Shown here: piece after piece, positions 56,715 through 64,000 of the stretch | How positions within the stretch are numbered: the stretch's first letter is position 1 | How the letters are laid out: the number at the start of each line of letters is the position of its first letter | From: Uliginosibacterium aquaticum | Lineage (GTDB): Bacteria; Pseudomonadota; Gammaproteobacteria; Burkholderiales; Rhodocyclaceae | NCBI RefSeq assembly: GCF_012972705.2 | Contig: NZ_JABCSC020000002.1 | Coordinates: 496,001-560,000, forward strand | Reading direction: 5' to 3' | DNA: 64,000 bases | Translations under genes and position numbers: made by a program | Notes under the pieces: generated by a model | The model's input: only the letters and a program-made list of their open reading frames with translations | What the model was told of the DNA's origin: nothing | The model's database searches: none

Positions 56715-58349
56715 ATGCGCTGGTTTGAAGATCTTCAGTTCCGCAACAAGCTTCTGGTCAATTTCGTCATCAGCAGCGGCATCCTGATCGCTGCCCTGCT
56801 CTTCTGCGCCTTCCGTATAGGTGGCCTTGGCGAAGATGTCGCCTATTTTGCCCACACTTCGGTACCGGCGATGAAATCGGCTGGCAAGGTCAGCGAAATG
56901 CGCTTGCGCTATCGCGTGCGCAGCCTCGAATACATGCTGCCCGGGACTCCGGAGGAACGCGCCAAGCTGGAACAATCCCTTCAGCAACTCGATGGTGAAG
57001 TACAAAAAACCATTGAAGCACATGCGGCCTTCGCGAACAGCGCCGAAGAAAAAGCACTGCTTGACGAGGTGCGGGCGGGCGCCGGTGAATACAAGAAAGT
57101 CGTCGAGGAAGGCGTTGCCAAGATCAAGGCAGGTGATGAAGAGGCCGCCCAGAACCTGCGTCGCAAGGAATGGGTCGCCAAGGCCAATGCCTTGCGTGAC
57201 AAGACCGATGCCCTCAGCGCCATGGTCCTCGAAGCCGGCCAGAAGCAGGGCGAAGAATCCATCCGCGAGGCCACCCAGGCACGCAGTCTGGCCTGGGGCG
57301 CGCTGATCCTCGCCACCCTGATTGCCATTGCCTTCTCATGGTGGTTCGCCCAGCGGGTCTCGCATGTTCTGGAATCCCTGGTCAGCATCGCCCGGCGCAT
57401 CGCTGGCGGAGACCTTGGTATCCGCATCGAAGCGCGCGGATGCGATGAGATGGGCAAGCTGCTCAGCACCATGGAGGAAATGCGCGGCGCCTTGCACGGC
57501 ATGGTTAACCGGATGCGCGAGCAGGCCGAGGGCGTCTCGCATGCGTCCCAACAACTGGCGGAAGCAGCTCAGCAAACAGAGCTGAGCAGCAGTACGCAAA
57601 GCGAAGCCGCCTCAGCCATTGCCGCGAATGTGGAAGAGCTGACTGTCTCGATCGCGCACGTCTCGCGTAGCACCGACGACGCCAGCAAGCTCGCCAGTGC
57701 TGCCGACCAGCAAGCGATAGCGAGTTCAAGCAAACTCAATCAGGTCGTCAGCGAAATCCAACGCATCGCCCATATCGTGCGCGACGCGTCCCAGAAAATC
57801 GAAGTCCTCGAAGCCGAGTCTGACAAAATTTCCAACATTGTCACCGTGATCAAAGACATCGCTGATCAGACCAATCTGCTCGCGCTCAACGCAGCAATCG
57901 AAGCCGCCCGTGCCGGCGAACAGGGGCGCGGTTTCGCAGTGGTGGCCGATGAAGTACGCAAACTCTCCGAGCGCACAGCGGCTTCAACGTCCGAAATCAC
58001 TCAGATGATCGCCAACATCCAGCGCTCCACGCGCGAAGCGGTAACCGGCATAGAAAGCGGCGTCGGCTCGGTGGACACCGGCGAAGAGCTGGTCGGTCAG
58101 GCTGGCAGCTCGGTCGATGAAATCCGTCAGCTGGCAAGCAAAGTAGCGGATCTGGTGGAAGAAATTTCCCACGGCCTGCGCGAACAGGCCACCGCCTCGA
58201 CTGACGTAGCCAACCGGATTGAACAAGTTGCAGTACACGCCGAAGAGCTCAACTCCAGCACCGCCAGTACCGGCAACGCTGCGCGCAACCTGCAGGACAT
58301 CGCACGCGACATGCTGGGCTCAGTCAGCCACTTCCAGCTCGGTCGCTAA
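56715..58349 (+). CDS. Methyl-accepting chemotaxis protein
   Basis: 544 residues: helix 1 (about 15-33), a helical periplasmic sensor of the 4HB_MCP type (about 35-190), helix 2 (about 194-216), HAMP (217-270) and the cytoplasmic signalling domain with the hairpin tip [20 protein letters not shown]. No C-terminal pentapeptide for CheR/CheB tethering is present. A terminator follows. It is the only MCP in the window and signals to the CheA system nearby. Confidence 0.95.
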   Translation: MRWFEDLQFRNKLLVNFVISSGILIAALLFCAFRIGGLGEDVAYFAHTSVPAMKSAGKVSEMRLRYRVRSLEYMLPGTPEERAKLEQSLQQLDGEVQKTIEAHAAFANSAEEKALLDEVRAGAGEYKKVVEEGVAKIKAGDEEAAQNLRRKEWVAKANALRDKTDALSAMVLEAGQKQGEESIREATQARSLAWGALILATLIAIAFSWWFAQRVSHVLESLVSIARRIAGGDLGIRIEARGCDEMGKLLSTMEEMRGALHGMVNRMREQAEGVSHASQQLAEAAQQTELSSSTQSEAASAIAANVEELTVSIAHVSRSTDDASKLASAADQQAIASSSKLNQVVSEIQRIAHIVRDASQKIEVLEAESDKISNIVTVIKDIADQTNLLALNAAIEAARAGEQGRGFAVVADEVRKLSERTAASTSEITQMIANIQRSTREAVTGIESGVGSVDTGEELVGQAGSSVDEIRQLASKVADLVEEISHGLREQATASTDVANRIEQVAVHAEELNSSTASTGNAARNLQDIARDMLGSVSHFQLGR

Positions 58350-58366
58350 ACCCTCTACCCATGAAT

Positions 58367-58402
58367 AAAGGCCGGAAGTCCTGGCAGGCTTCCGGCCTTT
58401 TC
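58367..58402 (+). terminator. Rho-independent terminator after the MCP gene
   Basis: AAAGGCCGGAAG, 10-base loop, CTTCCGGCCTTTTC: a perfect 12-bp stem 18 bases after the MCP stop. It may also terminate the EF-hand transcript from the other strand. Confidence 0.85.
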
Positions 58403-58427
58403 TTGTGCCCTGCCAGGCTGAACGGCC

Positions 58428-59063
58428 TCAAGCCACCTCGGAGACACTGGCTGTTTCCGTGCTCTGACCGAAAGCGCCATACGCCTGCGCCAGCTGCATC
58501 ATGCGTAACATCACGGCAAACTCGTTATTACCGCTCGCCTGAGTCGAATCGCTGCCGCCCGCCCCGCTCTCCTGCTCGAAAGCCATCGCTTCGCTATGGC
58601 TCACCTTGCCGTTGCCATCGGTATCGGCCTGATCGAAGTTTTCAACGATGCTCGAAATCAGGCTGGAGCGCTTGCTATCGGTGCTGCCGATCTCCTCCAG
58701 CTGAGCGCTCAGCTCATCCTGGGTAAAGCCTTCATCGTCTTGCGGTGGAGGGGGGGGCATCCCGCCCGCTGCGCCAGGCCCACCCATGCCGGCCATGGCA
58801 CCACTCATGCGCATTGCATTGAACTGGTTATCAAGCTCCTCGGCCAGCTTGGTCAGACTTGAGGTCAGCTCACTCTCGGTAAGCTTGCCATCGCTGTCGC
58901 CATCCAGCGCCGAGAAAATTTCATCGGCATCGCTCGCACCGGAAATCTGCTCGAACGCCGATTGCAGGTCGGTTTTCTCGATATACCCCTGACTCTTGGT
59001 GTCCAGCCGCGCAAACAGGCTGCTGGCCATCGAACTGATGCTGCTGCCAAGACCACTGATCAT
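58428..59063 (-). CDS. EF-hand calcium-binding protein (XopAW-like family)
   Basis: 211 residues, no signal peptide. Four EF-hand-like segments; two are canonical: DGDSDGKLTESE (about 54-65) and DTDGNGKVSHSE (about 147-158). A Gly/Met/Pro-rich insert (GGMPPPPPQDDEG) separates the halves. It starts MISGLGSSISSMASSLFARLD, which resembles the family named XopAW in databases, whose link to type III secretion is not general. A near-perfect sigma-28 -10 lies upstream, so it may be coexpressed with flagella. Function unknown. Confidence 0.8.
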   Translation of the reverse strand: MISGLGSSISSMASSLFARLDTKSQGYIEKTDLQSAFEQISGASDADEIFSALDGDSDGKLTESELTSSLTKLAEELDNQFNAMRMSGAMAGMGGPGAAGGMPPPPPQDDEGFTQDELSAQLEEIGSTDSKRSSLISSIVENFDQADTDGNGKVSHSEAMAFEQESGAGGSDSTQASGNNEFAVMLRMMQLAQAYGAFGQSTETASVSEVA

Positions 59064-59164
59064 GATGTGCTCCTTGCGTCTTCAAAAGAGATGACCGACA
59101 AACGCCGGCCGCGCAGCCCAGCCCATCTGAAAGACGGGCGTGAGCATGTCTTCCCCATGGCAAT

Positions 59165-59191
59165 TTATCGGCCAGCAACACACAGTTTTTT
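59165..59191 (-). promoter_or_regulatory. Sigma-28-like promoter of the EF-hand gene
   Basis: Minus strand AAAAAACT, 11-base spacer, GCCGATAA. The -10 matches FliA consensus perfectly and the spacing is exact; the -35 matches poorly. Predicted start near 59158, 95 bases before the ATG. Confidence 0.6.
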
Positions 59192-59393
59192 GAGCGAACG
59201 GCGTTAAGCCAGTTAAAAACTCCTCAAGAAAACAGCTTTGTGCGCTGCTTTCAGGCCCGCTTCTTCACTTCGCTCCGACCTCCGGCGGCAGCTTTTGCCG
59301 CTCTCCAGAGGGACGGCAATATCCGCACGGCCGGCGCAGTCCGCCTTTTAGAACAGGCTCCAGCCATGACCGGCAAGGACTGCCGACGAAAGC

Positions 59394-59428
59394 AAAAAAA
59401 ACCACTCCGGCGCAGAACGCAGGAGTGG
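59394..59428 (-). terminator. Rho-independent terminator downstream of the Spy/CpxP-like gene
   Basis: Minus strand CCACTCC, 13-base loop, GGAGTGG, then TTTTTTTTG. It lies about 120 bases after the Spy/CpxP-like stop codon. Confidence 0.75.
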
Positions 59429-59548
59429 CTCAAGTGACAAGACAGGGAGGTCCCACCGGGAGGAGTAGTGGGGGCTGAGCTTGCCAAAAAAGACTATCCC
59501 GGGCCTGCATGAAACACGTCAGCCACCCGGAAGAGGCTCAGGAAAAGT

Positions 59549-60061
59549 TCAGCGCCTTTCACCGCGCGGGGCTGGCGGCTGATCGCCGCCGCCACGCGGT
59601 CCTTCGCCGGGCCTGCCCGGGTCACGCGCCCGGCCTGAATCGAGCGCCTTGCGCTGCTCAGGGCTCAGCAGGCTCAAGAACTGATGCTCTGCCTGGGCCT
59701 GCAGTAAAACCAGTTCGGCACGAGCCTGAGCTTCAGCCTGAGCCAGTTCGCGGGCCTTTGCGGCCGTGAACTCGGCCGTACCGATCAGGGCTTGCAAGGC
59801 CTCATGCGCCTTGCGCTCGGCCTTGCGTTGGGCATGGATGGCCGGAGCCTGCTGGTGATGAAGCTGAAACAACTTGTCTTGCTGGGCCTCGCTCAGATCG
59901 AGTTGCTCCAATGCCGCACGCGGTGGCAAGGCGGCAGCCCCCATGCCAGGCATGAAGGCTTCGTGCGGAGCACGCATCGGCGGCATTTCGGCAAAGGCAG
60001 CCGGGGCAGTACACAGACTGGCCAGCATCAGGCTACGCCAAAGGTTTTTGACTGCAGACAT
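59549..60061 (-). CDS. Spy/CpxP-family periplasmic protein
   Basis: 170 residues with a Sec signal (SAVKNLWRSLMLASLCTAPAAFA), then an all-helical body carrying two LTxxQ-like motifs: LDLSEAQQDKLF near residue 55 and LSLLSPEQRKAL near residue 132. It resembles CpxP/Spy envelope-stress chaperones that bind the sensor. The C-terminus is a Pro/Gly/Arg-rich tail (RPGEGPRGGG). It is divergent from the CpxR-like gene; two CpxR-like boxes lie between. ATG 60061 is the start with a signal peptide. Confidence 0.87.
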   Translation of the reverse strand: MSAVKNLWRSLMLASLCTAPAAFAEMPPMRAPHEAFMPGMGAAALPPRAALEQLDLSEAQQDKLFQLHHQQAPAIHAQRKAERKAHEALQALIGTAEFTAAKARELAQAEAQARAELVLLQAQAEHQFLSLLSPEQRKALDSGRARDPGRPGEGPRGGGDQPPAPRGERR

Positions 60062-60155
60062 GACAGACTCCTTATAGGGGTTTAACGGGGCTGCCATGGC
60101 TGGCGGCATGGAGAGCATTCTCGGGGCCAGCACTGTTAAGCCCCCTCAAGCAGCC

Positions 60156-60170
60156 GTAAAAACACTAAAA
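60156..60170. promoter_or_regulatory. CpxR-like box 1
   Basis: GTAAA-AACAC-TAAAA, close to the CpxR consensus GTAAA-N5-GTAAA (first half exact). Lies 94 bases from the Spy-like start. Confidence 0.5.
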
Positions 60171-60211
60171 ACGGTGTCATAAGCCTCTCTGGCAATCGGC
60201 CTTCTGGCTTC

Positions 60212-60226
60212 GTAAAAATGATTAAA
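60212..60226. promoter_or_regulatory. CpxR-like box 2
   Basis: GTAAA-AATGA-TTAAA, one base away from the CpxR consensus. Lies 80 bases before the response-regulator start and 56 bases from box 1 in the same orientation. Confidence 0.6.
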
Positions 60227-60305
60227 AGCTGCAGCGGATTAACCGGCGGCTGACGCCGCATTCGCTATCATGAGTTCATCAAATGATTGATTCAGAAGGT
60301 TTGCG

Positions 60306-60989
60306 ATGAGCCGGGTACTACTGGTGGACGACGATCTGGAACTCGTCGAAATGATGAAGGAATACCTGCTGCAGGAAGGTTTCAGCGTGGAAACCGCGAA
60401 CGACGGCGAAGCCGGCCTGCAGAAAGCACTTGGCGGCGATTTCGCGATCACGGTGCTGGACATCATGTTGCCGCGCCTGTCCGGCATCGAAGTGCTCAAC
60501 CGCATCCGCAAGCAAAGCCGTATGCCGGTACTGATGCTTACCGCCAAGGGCGATGACATCGACCGCATCGTCGGCCTGGAACAAGGCGCGGATGACTATG
60601 TCCCCAAACCATGCACGGCCCGCGAGATCACCGCGCGTATCCGCGCCATCCTGCGCCGCACTGGCACCCAGGAAGAGCCGGACAGCCTGCCGGTCAGCGC
60701 TGGCGAGCTCATCATGTGGCCAGACCAGCGTCGTGCCCAATGGCGCAATCAGGCTCTCGAGCTGACCAGCACCGAGTTCAATCTGCTCGAAGTGCTGGCC
60801 CGTCATGCCGGCCACACCGTCTCGAAACAGTTACTGTCCGAACAAGGGCTGGGACGGCCCTTGCAGAAGTTCGACCGCAGCATCGAGGTGCACCTGTCAA
60901 AGATCCGTGAAAAACTGGGCCCACAGGAAGACGGCCGCTCGGTCATTCAGACCATCTTCCGTCAGGGTTATCAGTTCATTCGGAGCTGA
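60306..60989 (+). CDS. cpxR: OmpR/PhoB-family response regulator (CpxR-like)
   Basis: 227 residues: receiver (Asp52 in ITVLDIMLPRLSG, DDD pocket LLVDDDLEL, Lys in YVPKPC) and a C-terminal winged-helix domain (about 130-227, ELTSTEFNLLEVLARH). CpxR controls envelope stress genes. It is cotranscribed with the kinase, whose ATG follows its stop by one base. Divergent from the Spy/CpxP-like gene, the arrangement seen for cpxP-cpxRA in enterobacteria. Confidence 0.9.
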   Translation: MSRVLLVDDDLELVEMMKEYLLQEGFSVETANDGEAGLQKALGGDFAITVLDIMLPRLSGIEVLNRIRKQSRMPVLMLTAKGDDIDRIVGLEQGADDYVPKPCTAREITARIRAILRRTGTQEEPDSLPVSAGELIMWPDQRRAQWRNQALELTSTEFNLLEVLARHAGHTVSKQLLSEQGLGRPLQKFDRSIEVHLSKIREKLGPQEDGRSVIQTIFRQGYQFIRS

Positions 60990-60990
60990 C

Positions 60991-62172
60991 ATGGGGCGCC
61001 TGTTCTGGAAACTGTTTCTGGCGATTTTCCTCGCCCAGCTGCTCACGGGCTGGGGCGTGGGCTTCCTGTTCTGGCTTGAGCATGCGGCGCGTCAGAATCA
61101 GTCTCCGAATATGGCAAGCGTGCCGGGCAGTGCCCGGCCGGAGGGGCCGCCCCCGACCTTCGGACCCGGCGGGCCGCTACCGCGCCCCCCGGGCGCAAGC
61201 ACAAACGCACCGGAATCCCAGCGTCCCTTCCCGCCCGGACCACGCCCCGGCGGGCCACGTGGCCTGCCCTGGCAACCCGCAGTCATCGGCCTGATCGCCA
61301 GCCTGCTCTTCGCGGCCTTGCTGGCGCGCCATCTCTCTCGCCCCATCGTGGGCCTGAGCAAGGCTTTCAAGGACGTGGCCGGTGGCAATTTCGACATCCG
61401 CCTGGCCCGCAACAAGCTGCACTGGCAGGATGAACTCTCAGACTTGGGCGAAGAGTTCGACCGCACGGCGGCCCAACTCAAGATGCTCGTCCACAACCAG
61501 CGCCGGCTTCTGCACGACGTTTCCCACGAAGTGCGTTCGCCACTGGCACGTATGCAGCTGGCCATCGATCTGGCCCGCCAGCAGCCGGACAAAACCCCGG
61601 AGAGCATGGCCAGGCTGGAGCGCGAAGCCGGCCGCATTGATCACCTCGTAGAGGAATTGCTGACGCTGTCGCGACTTGAAGCAGGCGCTTGTGGTCAGCT
61701 CGACGACACGGTGGACTTGCCCGAACTGCTGGGTGAGCTGGTAGAAGACGCCCGTTTTGAAGCCGAAGCGAAGAAATGCCATGTGGAGCTGGGGGGCGAA
61801 GCACAGGGCCTTGTGAAGGGGCGGGCAGATCTGCTCCACCGGGCCATCGAGAACGTGCTGCGCAACGCGATCCGCTACACCACGCCGGCAAGCGCGCTCA
61901 GCGTCGGCGTAGAAAACCACGGTGAAGAGCTCTGCGTCACGGTGGAAGATTGCGGCCCTGGTGTGCCCCAGTCAGCCCTGGAGACCATCTTTGATCCCTT
62001 TGTCCGCCTCGGAGACGCCCGCAGCAACGACGGCTACGGGCTTGGTCTGGCAATCACCCGGCAAATCATCGAAGCCCATGGCGGGCGGGTCATCGCCAGC
62101 AATCGCGAACAGGGTGGCCTGCGCGTGGAGATGTACCTGCCCATCAGTCAGGCCAGTACAGCAAGCGCGTAA
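60991..62172 (+). CDS. cpxA: Sensor histidine kinase (CpxA-like)
   Basis: 393 residues: a first helix (about 5-29), a very short Pro/Gly-rich periplasmic stretch (about 31-94), a second helix (96-113), HAMP (114-167) and kinase core with His179 in LLHDVSHEVRSPLARM, NVLRNAIRY, VEDCGPGVPQ and GYGLGLAI. The sensor region is much shorter than the folded domain of enterobacterial CpxA, so ligand detection must work differently. ATG 60991 is one base after the regulator's stop. Confidence 0.9.
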   Translation: MGRLFWKLFLAIFLAQLLTGWGVGFLFWLEHAARQNQSPNMASVPGSARPEGPPPTFGPGGPLPRPPGASTNAPESQRPFPPGPRPGGPRGLPWQPAVIGLIASLLFAALLARHLSRPIVGLSKAFKDVAGGNFDIRLARNKLHWQDELSDLGEEFDRTAAQLKMLVHNQRRLLHDVSHEVRSPLARMQLAIDLARQQPDKTPESMARLEREAGRIDHLVEELLTLSRLEAGACGQLDDTVDLPELLGELVEDARFEAEAKKCHVELGGEAQGLVKGRADLLHRAIENVLRNAIRYTTPASALSVGVENHGEELCVTVEDCGPGVPQSALETIFDPFVRLGDARSNDGYGLGLAITRQIIEAHGGRVIASNREQGGLRVEMYLPISQASTASA

Positions 62173-62187
62173 AACGCCCGGCGGGTT

Positions 62188-62823
62188 TCAGGGCAGGAAC
62201 TCAAGCTCCAGCGCGAAAGCCTTGCCCTGCAGGGCTATCGGCAGTTCTGCGCGACGGGCCGCGCTCTGCAGGCGTCGCAGCCAGGCCTGATCCATCTGCG
62301 CGTCACCACTTTCACGCAGAAGACGCGCTGCTTCAGGACGCCCATCCGCACCCAATGCCAGCTCCAGCAAGACACCGGCCTCCGGCAGAGCGGGCCAGGG
62401 CTCATCGTTTGCCATCAGCAAGGCCAGGCGGTAAGCCACCCTGGCTTCCGCCATGCTCAGGGGGCGCAGGGCGATCTTTGGTTCTGGCGACACGACACCT
62501 GGCGAATCAAACGGCACAGCAGCCGCCACTGCTAGCCCGGCCGCCCCATGCCTGGCAGCAGGGACACGCACTTCACGACCGGGCATCGCTGCTGTGGTTT
62601 CGGTCCGCGGGATCACTGCAGCTTGCACTGGGCGAGAAGGAAGAAGCGGCGCCACATACAGACTCAGCTTCGCCTTAACAGGCACCGGCAGGCGCTCACC
62701 TGGGCCGCCCAAGCCGCGCCAGAGATCCAGCGCCAACAGGTGCAGCACCAATGAAGCCGCGAGACCACCCAGACACAGGCGCTGCCACTCGCGCGGCGAG
62801 GAAGGATTGCTTAATCGGGCCAA
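62188..62823 (-). CDS. TonB-like energy transducer or envelope protein
   Basis: 211 residues with one N-terminal helix (about 18-33, LGGLAASLVLHLLALDLW), a Pro/Val/Arg-rich middle and a C-terminal fold with GVLLELALGADGRPEAARLLRESGD, similar to TonB-C domains. No Exb genes are nearby. The function is uncertain: it could supply energy to outer-membrane receptors. It converges on the CpxA-like gene. Confidence 0.6.
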   Translation of the reverse strand: MARLSNPSSPREWQRLCLGGLAASLVLHLLALDLWRGLGGPGERLPVPVKAKLSLYVAPLLPSRPVQAAVIPRTETTAAMPGREVRVPAARHGAAGLAVAAAVPFDSPGVVSPEPKIALRPLSMAEARVAYRLALLMANDEPWPALPEAGVLLELALGADGRPEAARLLRESGDAQMDQAWLRRLQSAARRAELPIALQGKAFALELEFLP

Positions 62824-62887
62824 GGCGGTTAGCGTGTAGGAAGAGTAGTCCCGAGGAACATGCAGGTTTCATTCTCTGGAGCGTTCC

Positions 62888-63499
62888 ATGCGTCCGCCCG
62901 AGCATCGCCCTGAAGTCCGTGTCTTGTCCCGCGAACGCTGCCCCCTGATCCTCACGCTGGATACCCAGGGGCAACCCCATCGCTGGGTGAGCTGGCAGCA
63001 CGCCCTGTTCTACTACGCGCGCAATATGGTGGCCTGGGATGCCGGGGATGCCTGTTTCACCTTTCACGGCGGCATCTCGCGCCAGACCGGCGTGCGCTCG
63101 ATCATCACCGCCAACAGCATCATCGCCATCAAGGGGCGGGCACTCTCAAGCCGCACCCTGCGCCAAGTGCCACCACTATCCAATCGCGAACTATTCAATC
63201 GCGATCGCCACGTCTGCGCCTATTGCGGGCAGGAGCTGCAGTCTGCCCGCCTGACGCGGGACCACGTCAAGCCGGTTTCACAAGGCGGCGCAGACAGCTG
63301 GATGAATGTGGTAACAGCTTGCCGCAGCTGCAATCAACGCAAGGGCGGCCACACCCCCGAGCAGGCACGGATGATGTTGCTCTACGCGCCTTATGTGCCG
63401 AACAAGGCCGAGTACCTGATTCTCTCAAACCGCAGCATCCTCGCCGACCAGATGGATTTCCTTGCCCATCACCTGCCGGCCCAGAGCCGCCTGCGCTGA
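62888..63499 (+). CDS. HNH endonuclease
   Basis: 203 residues. The C-terminal HNH core has CAYCGQEL, RDHVKPVSQGGADSWMNVV (catalytic DH) and CRSCNQRKGG; two CXXC zinc pairs frame it. The group is common in Proteobacteria as a chromosomal HNH protein of unknown target, often near tonB or exb-like genes. No partner methylase is seen, so it is not an obvious restriction system. Confidence 0.87.
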   Translation: MRPPEHRPEVRVLSRERCPLILTLDTQGQPHRWVSWQHALFYYARNMVAWDAGDACFTFHGGISRQTGVRSIITANSIIAIKGRALSSRTLRQVPPLSNRELFNRDRHVCAYCGQELQSARLTRDHVKPVSQGGADSWMNVVTACRSCNQRKGGHTPEQARMMLLYAPYVPNKAEYLILSNRSILADQMDFLAHHLPAQSRLR

Positions 63500-63569
63500 G
63501 CGCTCCGAAGGGCTCAGGGATTGCCTGATACACTCGTGCCCTCGCCTGCCGCCCTGCACCCGCCGCGCC

Positions 63570-63818
63570 ATGACTGAACTGATCGGCTTCCTTGCTGCCT
63601 TCTGCACCACTCTGGCTTTCGTACCACAAGCCTGGCTGACCTGGCGGACCCGCTCGGCACACGGGGTGTCACTGGGCATGTACAGCATCTTCGTGACCGG
63701 CGTGGCACTCTGGCTGGTCTATGGCATCGCCATCCTGTCCTGGCCGGTAATCGTGGCCAACGCCATCACCTTGCTGCTGGCCCTGTTCATCCTGATCATG
63801 AAGCTGCGCTTCGGCTGA
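63570..63818 (+). CDS. SemiSWEET-like sugar transporter
   Basis: 82 residues with three helices: a PQ motif in AFVPQAWLTWRTRSAHGVS, then helices about 40-55 and 60-78. SemiSWEETs form dimers that carry sugars, and this fits the normal size. ATG 63570 is chosen; upstream in-frame codons are not hydrophobic. No partner gene seen. Confidence 0.85.
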   Translation: MTELIGFLAAFCTTLAFVPQAWLTWRTRSAHGVSLGMYSIFVTGVALWLVYGIAILSWPVIVANAITLLLALFILIMKLRFG

Positions 63819-63829
63819 GCGCCTCTGCC

Positions 63830-63979
63830 TCAGGCCTGCGTCGCAGGCACCAGAGCACGCCCCACCCCGAACTGCAAGCTGTCAATCTGCAACTCCTCCA
63901 GATAGGCTTGCCTTTCCAGTTCGATTTCACTGCTGGCAAGGGCTTCCGTGTGCTGTGCGTGTGCGTTGTCGTGGTTCAT
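63830..63979 (-). CDS. Small hypothetical protein (49 residues)
   Basis: Open frame of 49 codons with GGAGAG 5 bases before its ATG. The sequence is hydrophilic with a Glu-rich helix (ASSEIELERQAYLEELQIDSL), no signal or membrane helix. No family is recognised. A short peptide with a leader-like acidic helix and a less charged tail (FGVGRALVPATQA) could be a peptide precursor, but no modifying enzyme is in view. Confidence 0.4.
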   Translation of the reverse strand: MNHDNAHAQHTEALASSEIELERQAYLEELQIDSLQFGVGRALVPATQA

Positions 63980-64000
63980 GCTTCTCTCCGTTGTCAGACC

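Larger units (their letters stand above)
59064..59548. other. Intergenic region with promoter and terminator
   Basis: 485 bases without a credible gene. It holds the promoter of the EF-hand gene (59165-59191), the terminator of the Spy/CpxP-like gene (59394-59428) and GC-rich stretches with no reading frame above 60 codons that looks coding. Confidence 0.5.

Overview
The window is high-GC, densely coded chromosome of a free-living, motile Gram-negative bacterium, most likely a betaproteobacterium. The evidence is the pyrG-kdsA-(Dabb)-eno-ftsB block, flhDC as flagellar master regulator, a class of CheZ/CheV-rich chemotaxis operon, a type IVa major pilin with a sigma-54-like promoter, and a predicted rhodoquinone enzyme (RquA). 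Genus cannot be fixed from the sequence alone. No tRNA, rRNA, insertion sequence, prophage or CRISPR array was seen.

Layout. (1) 1-11514: surface glycan genes, all on the minus strand: a MraY/WecA-type initiating transferase that reads in frame into the start of another glycosyltransferase at the window edge, two family-4 glycosyltransferases, a Wzx-type flippase, a PglL/Wzy-type O-oligosaccharyltransferase or ligase, an FAD oxidoreductase, a GtrA-like protein, an AT-rich unknown membrane protein and a type IV pilin gene. Together they suggest pilin or surface glycosylation. (2) 11820-18004: housekeeping genes (gamma carbonic anhydrase-like, dtd, NlpC/P60 lipoprotein; ftsB, eno, Dabb, kdsA, pyrG). 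(3) 18195-24156: three tandem paralogous family-3 solute-binding proteins, a TRAP-type binding protein and a large membrane histidine kinase, translationally coupled but with no permease, so it looks like a sensory rather than a transport operon. (4) 24204-31545: PhoX-like Tat phosphatase, RquA, cold-shock protein, alpha/beta hydrolase, and an SGNH plus MBOAT pair for polymer O-acetylation. (5) 31631-40264: emrRAB-like efflux operon with a palindromic operator, leuA preceded by a leucine leader peptide, two MscS channels and an RsmB-type rRNA methyltransferase. (6) 40406-52012: motility and chemotaxis block flhDC, motAB, Hpt, cheR, cheB, STAS, cheV, cheV, cheY, cheZ, cheA, with two excellent sigma-28 promoters and no cheW or cheD. 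(7) 52313-58349: two diguanylate cyclases (HDOD-pseudoreceiver-GGDEF and REC-REC-GGEEF), a Nudix hydrolase and a chemoreceptor. (8) 58428-63979: an EF-hand protein with a sigma-28-like promoter, a Spy/CpxP protein divergent from a CpxRA-like pair across two CpxR-like boxes, a TonB-like protein, an HNH endonuclease, a SemiSWEET and a small open frame.

How it fits together: the right half is a lifestyle-switch region. FlhDC and FliA drive motility and chemotaxis, the cyclic-di-GMP enzymes beside it could oppose them, and the left-hand glycan and pilin genes supply the surface-attachment side. The most interesting items are the permease-less SBP-histidine kinase operon, the fused glycosyltransferase at the left edge, the leucine leader, the predicted sigma-28 control of the EF-hand protein, the CheZ with three CheY-tail-like motifs, and the degenerate receiver in the HDOD-GGDEF protein.
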